DNA of 10,324 nucleotides, taken from positions 1-10,324 of the forward strand of contig JAFAAV010000045.1 in the NCBI GenBank assembly GCA_023426375.1. Direction: 5' to 3'. The notes under the pieces are model-generated. The model had not been told where the DNA came from. It was given only the letters and a program-made list of their open reading frames with translations, and made no database searches. The translations under genes and the position numbers were made by a program. Below are positions 6,460-10,324 of the stretch, in pieces. Each line of letters starts with the position of its first letter. Position 1 is the stretch's first letter. This DNA comes from Actinomycetes bacterium (lineage in GTDB: Bacteria; Actinomycetota; Actinomycetes; Actinomycetales; Micrococcaceae).

Positions 6460-6792
6460 ATGGCACAGACAGTCAAGATCATTCTTGAAGATGACATCGA
6501 TGGCGGTTCCGCAGATGAGACCATTCGTTTTGGTCTCGACGGCGGACAGTACGAGATTGACCTGAATTCGGCTAACGCCACCAAACTGCGTGAGGCACTG
6601 CGTCCTTACGTGTCCAAGGCACGCCGCGCGTCGGCCAAGACCAACCGCGGTGCCACCACGCGCCCCACCCGCTCGGGTAACCCCGAGACCCCCAAGATTC
6701 GTGCGTGGGCCAAGGAACAAGGTTTCCAGGTGTCCGATCGTGGTCGTATCCACCAGGACATCCAGGACAAGTACTACGACGCCCACAAGTAA
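6460..6792 (+). CDS. lsr2: Lsr2, H-NS-like nucleoid-associated silencer
   Basis: Lsr2 coats AT-rich and horizontally acquired DNA in Actinobacteria, bridging it and silencing transcription. The protein is 110 residues, the usual size. The N-terminal oligomerisation domain (about 1-60) begins MAQTVKIILEDDIDG and contains FGLDGGQYEIDLN (25-37) followed by the helix NATKLREALRPYVSKARR. A flexible basic linker (about 60-74) joins it to the DNA-binding domain (about 75-110: IRAWAKEQGFQVSDRGRI). This domain carries the RGR hook (94-96), the analogue of the AT-hook-like loop that enters the minor groove in Mycobacterium tuberculosis Lsr2. ATG 6460 has a strong AGGAGG upstream. The neighbours lysS and clpC are the same as in mycobacteria (from memory: Rv3598c, Rv3597c, Rv3596c), supporting this as the chromosomal core copy rather than a mobile paralogue. 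Confidence 0.97.
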   Translation: MAQTVKIILEDDIDGGSADETIRFGLDGGQYEIDLNSANATKLREALRPYVSKARRASAKTNRGATTRPTRSGNPETPKIRAWAKEQGFQVSDRGRIHQDIQDKYYDAHK

Positions 6793-6800
6793 GAAAGGGT

Positions 6801-6840
6801 CGGATCCGCTGAGGGGAGAGAACGGCTCAGTTCGGATCTG
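6801..6840 (+). terminator. Stem-loop just after lsr2
   Basis: Arms 6801-6813 (CGGATCCGCTGAG) and 6826-6840 (CTCAG, bulge TT, CGGATCTG) pair over 13 positions with one G-T wobble and a two-base bulge, around a 12-base purine-rich loop. The structure starts 8 bases after the lsr2 stop. No T tract follows, so it may be a 3'-end stabiliser or an actinobacterial-type terminator rather than a classic one. Confidence 0.4.
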
Positions 6841-6880
6841 ATCGAATCGTTCGGGAGCAGCGTTTCCCGGCGAGTAGCGT

Positions 6881-6919
6881 GACGGCCGGAATGCACCCGC
6901 TGGGGGCATTTCGGCCGTT
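6881..6919 (+). terminator. Probable terminator between lsr2 and clpC
   Basis: Arm 6881-6894 (GACGGCCGGAATGC) pairs with 6906-6919 over 14 positions, two of them G-T wobbles. The 11-base loop can fold further as CCC/GGG (6896-6898 with 6902-6904). The stem is followed by TTGTCATT rather than a run of T, common for actinobacterial terminators. It separates lsr2 from the clpC promoter region. Confidence 0.5.
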
Positions 6920-6962
6920 GTCATTGCCGGGCACAACAGGTTTTAGCTGTGGGCTATACATC

Positions 6963-6979
6963 GTGCGCCAGCGGCGAAC
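6963..6979 (+). promoter_or_regulatory. Candidate ClgR operator upstream of clpC
   Basis: GTGCGCC-AGC-GGCGAAC is a dyad with 6 of 7 arm positions paired. Its core CGCC-N3-GGCG followed by AAC fits the ClgR-type consensus I recall from Corynebacterium (CGCY-N3-RGCG with A/T-rich edges), although the central A of that consensus is G here. ClgR is the known activator of clpC and clpP genes in Actinobacteria. The centre (6971) lies about 48 bases before the start point implied by TAGCAT at 7007-7012, a normal activator position. Confidence 0.5.
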
Positions 6980-7006
6980 AGTGCCCATAAACGCTCTTGA
7001 GGTGCC

Positions 7007-7012
7007 TAGCAT
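7007..7012 (+). promoter_or_regulatory. Possible clpC -10 element
   Basis: TAGCAT matches TAnnAT and would start transcription near 7019, leaving a leader of about 22 bases that contains the ribosome-binding site GAGGAG (7031-7036). No good -35 is present, as expected for an activator-dependent promoter. TATACA at 6955-6960 is an alternative, but the ClgR-like site would then lie downstream of it. Confidence 0.35.
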
Positions 7013-7041
7013 CGTTGGCAGACATCAATAGAGGAGTATCC

Positions 7042-9657
7042 ATGTTCGAACGCTTCACCGACCGCGCCCGCCGGGTCGTGGTGCTGGCCCAGGAAGAGGC
7101 CAGGATGCTCAACCACAACTACATCGGTACCGAGCACTTGCTGCTCGGTTTGATTCACGAGGGCGAAGGCGTAGCAGCCAAGGCCCTCGACTCGATGGGC
7201 ATCACCCTGAGCTCGGCGCGCGAACAAGTACAAGACATCATCGGGCCGGGCCAGCAGGCACCGTCCGGTCACATTCCCTTCACACCCCGTGCCAAGAAGG
7301 TGTTGGAGCACTCGCTGCGCGAAGCGCTGCAGCTGGGCCACAACTACATCGGCACCGAACACATCCTGCTGGGCATCATTCGCGCCGGCGAGGGTGTGGC
7401 CTCGCAGGTGCTGATCAAGCTGGGCGCTGACCCCGCCAAGGTGCGGGCAACGGTGCTCGAGCTGATTTCGGGGTACCAGTCCGGAAATGCCGGTGGCGAG
7501 AAAGAAGCCGCCGGAGTCGGTACCGGTGGCCGTGCCGAGGGCACCCCTGCGGGCTCCGCCGTATTGGACCAGTTCGGCCGTAACCTGACGGCCGCCGCAC
7601 GCGAATCCAAGCTTGACCCGGTCATCGGCCGGTACAAGGAAATGGAACGCGTGATGCAGGTGCTTTCGCGCCGCACCAAGAACAACCCCGCCCTGATCGG
7701 TGAACCCGGTGTCGGTAAGACCGCCGTGGTCGAGGGACTGGCCCAGGCAATCGTGCGCGGAGACGTGCCCGAGACCCTCAAGGACAAGCACCTCTACACC
7801 CTGGACCTCGGTTCGCTGGTCGCGGGTTCGCGCTACCGCGGTGACTTCGAGGAACGCCTCAAGAAGGTGCTTAAGGAGATCCGCACGCGCGGTGACATCA
7901 TCCTGTTCATCGACGAGATCCACACCCTGGTGGGTGCGGGTGCCGCCGAGGGCGCTATCGACGCCGCTTCGATCCTCAAGCCCATGCTGGCTCGCGGTGA
8001 GCTCCAGACCATTGGTGCCACCACGCTGGACGAGTACCGCAAGCACATCGAGAAGGACGCCGCCCTGGAGCGTCGTTTCCAGCCCATCCAGGTGGATGAG
8101 CCCTCGGAGGCACACGCCGTGGAGATCCTCAAGGGTCTGCGCGACAAGTACGAGGCACACCACCGCGTGTCCATCACTGACGAAGCGCTGGAAGCCGCCG
8201 TGCACATGTCCGCTCGCTACGTCTCCGACCGGTTCCTGCCGGACAAGGCCATCGACCTGATCGACGAGGCCGGTGCCCGCCTGCGCATCAAGCGCATGAC
8301 GGCTCCGCCGGAGATCAAGGCCCTGGACGAGAAGATCGCGGACACCAAGCGCGCCAAGGAAGCCGCCATCGACGGCCAGGAGTACGAGAAGGCGGCCTCG
8401 CTGCGCGACGACGAGCAGAAGCTCATCTCCGAGCGCGAGGAGAAGGACAAGGCCTGGCGCGACGGTGACGACCAGATCTCCGAGGTCACCCCCGAGGTCA
8501 TCTCTGACGTGCTGTCCGCGTCCACCGGCGTTCCCGTGTACAAGCTTTCGGAAGAAGAATCCGGTCGCTTGCTGCACATGGAGGACGAGCTGCACAAGCG
8601 CGTCATCGGTCAGAACGAGGCCATCAAGGCGCTGTCCCGGTCGATCCGCCGCACCCGTGCGGGTCTGAAGGATCCGCGCCGTCCCGGTGGTTCGTTCATC
8701 TTCGCCGGTCCCACCGGTGTCGGTAAGACCGAGCTGGCCAAGGCACTCGCGGAGTTCCTGTTCGGTGACGAGGACGCCCTGATCACCCTGGACATGTCCG
8801 AGTACCAGGAGAAGCACACGGTCTCGCGACTGTTCGGAGCACCTCCGGGATACGTGGGTTACGAAGAAGGTGGCCAGCTCACCGAGAAGGTGCGCCGCAA
8901 GCCGTTCTCCGTGGTCCTCTTCGACGAGGTCGAGAAGGCACACCAGGACCTGTTCAACTCGCTGCTGCAGATCCTCGAGGACGGCCGCCTGACCGACTCG
9001 CAGGGCCGCGTCGTGGACTTCAAGAACACGGTGATCATCATGACCACCAACCTGGGTACCAAGGACATCTCGCGGACCGTTCCCGTGGGCTTCCAGGCCA
9101 CGGGCGACGTGGCCACCTCCTACGAGCGCATGCAGGCCAAGGTCCAGGAGGAGCTGAAGGAGCACTTCCGCCCCGAGTTCCTCAACCGTGTGGACGAGAC
9201 CATCGTGTTCCCGCAGCTGAGCCAGGCGGAGATCCTCAAGATCGTGGACCTGTTCGTGGCCCGTTTGCAGCAGCGTCTGCGCGAGCAGGACATGTCCATC
9301 TCGCTCACGGATGCCGCCAAGGTGCTCATGTCCGAGAAGGGTTACGACCCCGCAATGGGTGCGCGTCCGTTGCGTCGTGCGGTGCAGCGTGAGATCGAGG
9401 ACCAGCTGTCCGAGAAGATCCTGTTCGGCGAGATCTCCTCCGGTGAGAAGATCACCGTGGACGTCGAGGGCGAGGGTGACGAGCGCACGTTCACGTTCTC
9501 TTCCACGCCCATGTCCGAGCTCTCGGACGAGGAGTTGGACGAGATCCACAACACGCCGTCGTTGACCGACAATGACGACAGCGAGTCCGGTAGGGACGTT
9601 CCCCGTTCCCCCAACACGGGTGGCTTCGGAGACGGTCCCGCCCAGGCCCAGGCCTAG
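7042..9657 (+). CDS. clpC: ClpC, AAA+ unfoldase subunit of the ClpCP protease
   Basis: ClpC unfolds proteins with ATP and feeds them to ClpP. The 871-residue protein is complete. It begins with a double Clp-N repeat (about 1-145; HNYIGTEHLLLGLIHEGEGVA and HNYIGTEHILLGIIRAGEGVA). NBD1 has Walker A GEPGVGKT (220-227), pore loop RYRGD (264-268) and Walker B FIDE (289-292). The middle domain with a UVR-type motif spans about 425-460 (EYEKAASLRDDE). NBD2 has Walker A GPTGVGKT (556-563), pore loop GYVG (603-606) and Walker B VVLFDE (624-629). VGF at 682-684 is the ClpP-docking loop, so it should work with ClpP rather than act alone like ClpB. An acidic, Gly-rich tail follows residue 840 or so. The N-terminus is very close to mycobacterial ClpC1, essential in that genus and the target of cyclomarin. 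ATG 7042 follows GAGGAG. Codon use is strongly C/G-ending, indicating high expression. Confidence 0.97.
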   Translation: MFERFTDRARRVVVLAQEEARMLNHNYIGTEHLLLGLIHEGEGVAAKALDSMGITLSSAREQVQDIIGPGQQAPSGHIPFTPRAKKVLEHSLREALQLGHNYIGTEHILLGIIRAGEGVASQVLIKLGADPAKVRATVLELISGYQSGNAGGEKEAAGVGTGGRAEGTPAGSAVLDQFGRNLTAAARESKLDPVIGRYKEMERVMQVLSRRTKNNPALIGEPGVGKTAVVEGLAQAIVRGDVPETLKDKHLYTLDLGSLVAGSRYRGDFEERLKKVLKEIRTRGDIILFIDEIHTLVGAGAAEGAIDAASILKPMLARGELQTIGATTLDEYRKHIEKDAALERRFQPIQVDEPSEAHAVEILKGLRDKYEAHHRVSITDEALEAAVHMSARYVSDRFLPDKAIDLIDEAGARLRIKRMTAPPEIKALDEKIADTKRAKEAAIDGQEYEKAASLRDDEQKLISEREEKDKAWRDGDDQISEVTPEVISDVLSASTGVPVYKLSEEESGRLLHMEDELHKRVIGQNEAIKALSRSIRRTRAGLKDPRRPGGSFIFAGPTGVGKTELAKALAEFLFGDEDALITLDMSEYQEKHTVSRLFGAPPGYVGYEEGGQLTEKVRRKPFSVVLFDEVEKAHQDLFNSLLQILEDGRLTDSQGRVVDFKNTVIIMTTNLGTKDISRTVPVGFQATGDVATSYERMQAKVQEELKEHFRPEFLNRVDETIVFPQLSQAEILKIVDLFVARLQQRLREQDMSISLTDAAKVLMSEKGYDPAMGARPLRRAVQREIEDQLSEKILFGEISSGEKITVDVEGEGDERTFTFSSTPMSELSDEELDEIHNTPSLTDNDDSESGRDVPRSPNTGGFGDGPAQAQA

Positions 9658-9673
9658 GCGAACGGACCTCAGC

Positions 9674-9730
9674 AACGCCGCGAGCGGCGTCGGAATCCTT
9701 GCGAGGATTACCGACGCCGCTCGCGGTGTT
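9674..9730 (+). terminator. Long stem-loop terminator after clpC
   Basis: Arms 9674-9698 and 9705-9730 pair over 25 positions with one G-T wobble and a single bulged A (9710), around the six-base loop TTGCGA. The inner part pairs AATCC with GGATT; the outer part is very GC-rich (for example GAGCGGCGTCGG with CCGACGCCGCTC). It starts 16 bases after the clpC stop and is followed by a short TTTAA. It is strong enough to act as a terminator in both directions. It also separates clpC from the start of argA. Confidence 0.75.
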
Positions 9731-9758
9731 TAACCCGCTCGTTGCGGCTGTGGCGGCG

Positions 9759-9764
9759 TACAGT
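9759..9764 (+). promoter_or_regulatory. Candidate -10 element for a leaderless argA transcript
   Basis: TACAGT matches the TAnnnT consensus (T1, A2, A4, T6) and ends 6 bases before ATG 9771, so transcription should begin at or next to the A of the start codon. No Shine-Dalgarno sequence precedes this ATG (the preceding bases are TTTTGAC), which supports leaderless translation. No clear -35 is seen 16-18 bases upstream. Confidence 0.45.
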
Positions 9765-9770
9765 TTTGAC

Positions 9771-10289
9771 ATGGAAGAGATCAGCATCCGCCCCGCGAAG
9801 ACCTCGGACGTCCAGGGCATCAAGGCCCTGGTGGCTCCCATGGCGCAGGAGAACATCCTGATCACCAAGGACACGGTGACCTACTACGAGAACATCCAGG
9901 AGTTCGTGGTCGCCGAGGATCAGTCGGGTGAGCTGGTGGGCTGTGGTGCGCTGCACGTGATATGGGAGGATCTCGCGGAGGTCCGTACGCTGGCCACGTC
10001 GGTCAAGGCCCGCGGGCAAGGTGTCGGGCGGCGCATGCTCGAGGTTCTGGTCGACCGTGCTGCGGAACTCGGGGTGAGCCGGGTGTTCTGCCTGACGTTC
10101 GAGGTCGAGTTCTTCTCCGCCCACGGGTTCGAGGTCATGGAGAACCAGGAAAGTATCGATCCGAACGTGTTTGCCGAGCTCCTGCGTTCCCATGACGAAG
10201 GCGTGGCGGAATTCTTGGACCTGGCCCGCGTGAAGCCCAATACTCTGGGCAACACCCGCATGATTCGGCAGCTGCATACGGCACGCTGA
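9771..10289 (+). CDS. argA: Amino-acid N-acetyltransferase (short GNAT-type N-acetylglutamate synthase)
   Basis: This 172-residue protein is a single GNAT domain. Enzymes of this short actinobacterial type acetylate glutamate with acetyl-CoA to start arginine synthesis; the mycobacterial example is Rv2747, which has been reported to use glutamine as well. Family features are the start ISIRPAKTSDVQGIKALV (4-21), EFVVAED (44-50), VGCGALHVIWEDLAEVRTLA (56-75, beta strands 3 and 4), the acetyl-CoA loop RGQGVGRRML (81-90), VFCLTFEVEFFSAHGFEVM (105-123), and the tail EGVAEFLDLARVKPNTLGN (143-161) that distinguishes it from other GNAT enzymes. It lacks the amino-acid-kinase domain of the classical two-domain ArgA. 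ATG 9771 was chosen over an upstream in-frame start at 9699, which lies inside the terminator stem. No other arginine gene is nearby, so it is probably transcribed alone. Confidence 0.9.
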   Translation: MEEISIRPAKTSDVQGIKALVAPMAQENILITKDTVTYYENIQEFVVAEDQSGELVGCGALHVIWEDLAEVRTLATSVKARGQGVGRRMLEVLVDRAAELGVSRVFCLTFEVEFFSAHGFEVMENQESIDPNVFAELLRSHDEGVAEFLDLARVKPNTLGNTRMIRQLHTAR

Positions 10290-10324
10290 ACCGGACTCTC
10301 GCTGCCGGTCGGCCGGGTCTGTCG
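10290..10324. other. Unassigned tail
   Basis: The 35 bases after argA hold only a weak possible hairpin (ACCGG 10290-10294 with CCGGT 10305-10309). The window ends before anything further can be judged. Confidence 0.3.

Noticed and set aside
6995..7000. CTTGAG as half of an HspR (HAIR) operator upstream of clpC
   Set aside because: The matching half ACTCAAG is absent at the required spacing, so only a chance half-site is present.
7006..9675. Open frame of 889 codons on the minus strand covering all of clpC
   Set aside because: It mirrors clpC, whose codons rarely give stops on the opposite strand at this base composition. The translation is low-complexity, shows no known domain, and crosses the terminator stem.
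9699..9770. Upstream start for argA
   Set aside because: The extension would begin inside the loop of the clpC terminator hairpin and adds 24 residues not found in the GNAT family. ATG 9771 opens directly onto the conserved ISIRPA segment.

Overview
The window looks like a chromosomal housekeeping segment from a high-GC actinobacterium, most likely order Micrococcales and probably family Micrococcaceae. Three things point there: G/C-ending codons with frequent GTG starts, actinobacterial marker proteins (Lsr2, a ClpC1-like ClpC, a stand-alone GNAT-type ArgA, DUF3180), and the gene order. From memory, the order resembles the mycobacterial block folK - DUF3180 - membrane protein - DUF2520 - panC - panD - coaX - lysS - lsr2 - clpC1, but with panD and coaX missing. 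The species cannot be named from the sequence. All genes are on the + strand. I see no tRNA, rRNA, CRISPR array, insertion sequence, phage gene or attachment site.

Region 1 (1-4327) is a tightly packed run in which every gene overlaps the next. It holds the 3' end of a DUF3180 membrane protein, a one-PH-domain membrane protein (YdbS-like), a three-PH-domain membrane protein (YdbT-like), a Rossmann/DUF2520 dehydrogenase-like protein, and panC. The overlaps are 17, 1, 4 and 4 bases, which suggests one mRNA with translational coupling. The DUF2520 protein may supply a reductive step for pantoate or CoA synthesis, but that is inference. lysS (class II lysyl-tRNA synthetase) begins 23 bases after panC and may also have its own promoter.

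Region 2 (5875-6459) holds a small one-helix membrane protein of unknown function, apparently leaderless. It is followed by a 262-base intergenic stretch of about 49% GC (counted by hand), rich in short inverted repeats. That stretch is probably the control region of lsr2.

Region 3 (6460-9770) encodes Lsr2, the H-NS-like xenogeneic silencer, then two consecutive stem-loops, then clpC, the AAA+ unfoldase of the ClpCP protease. Upstream of clpC is a dyad that fits the ClgR operator, placed as an activator site should be. A 25-bp, almost perfect stem-loop ends the clpC transcript.

Region 4 (9771-10324) encodes a short ArgA-type amino-acid N-acetyltransferase (first step of arginine synthesis) that seems to be translated from a leaderless mRNA. 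The last 35 bases hold nothing I can assign.

I did not find a convincing new defence or mobile system. The points most worth following up are the DUF2520-panC coupling, the loss of panD/coaX from the locus, the PH-domain pair inside a vitamin operon, and the regulatory structures around lsr2 and clpC.
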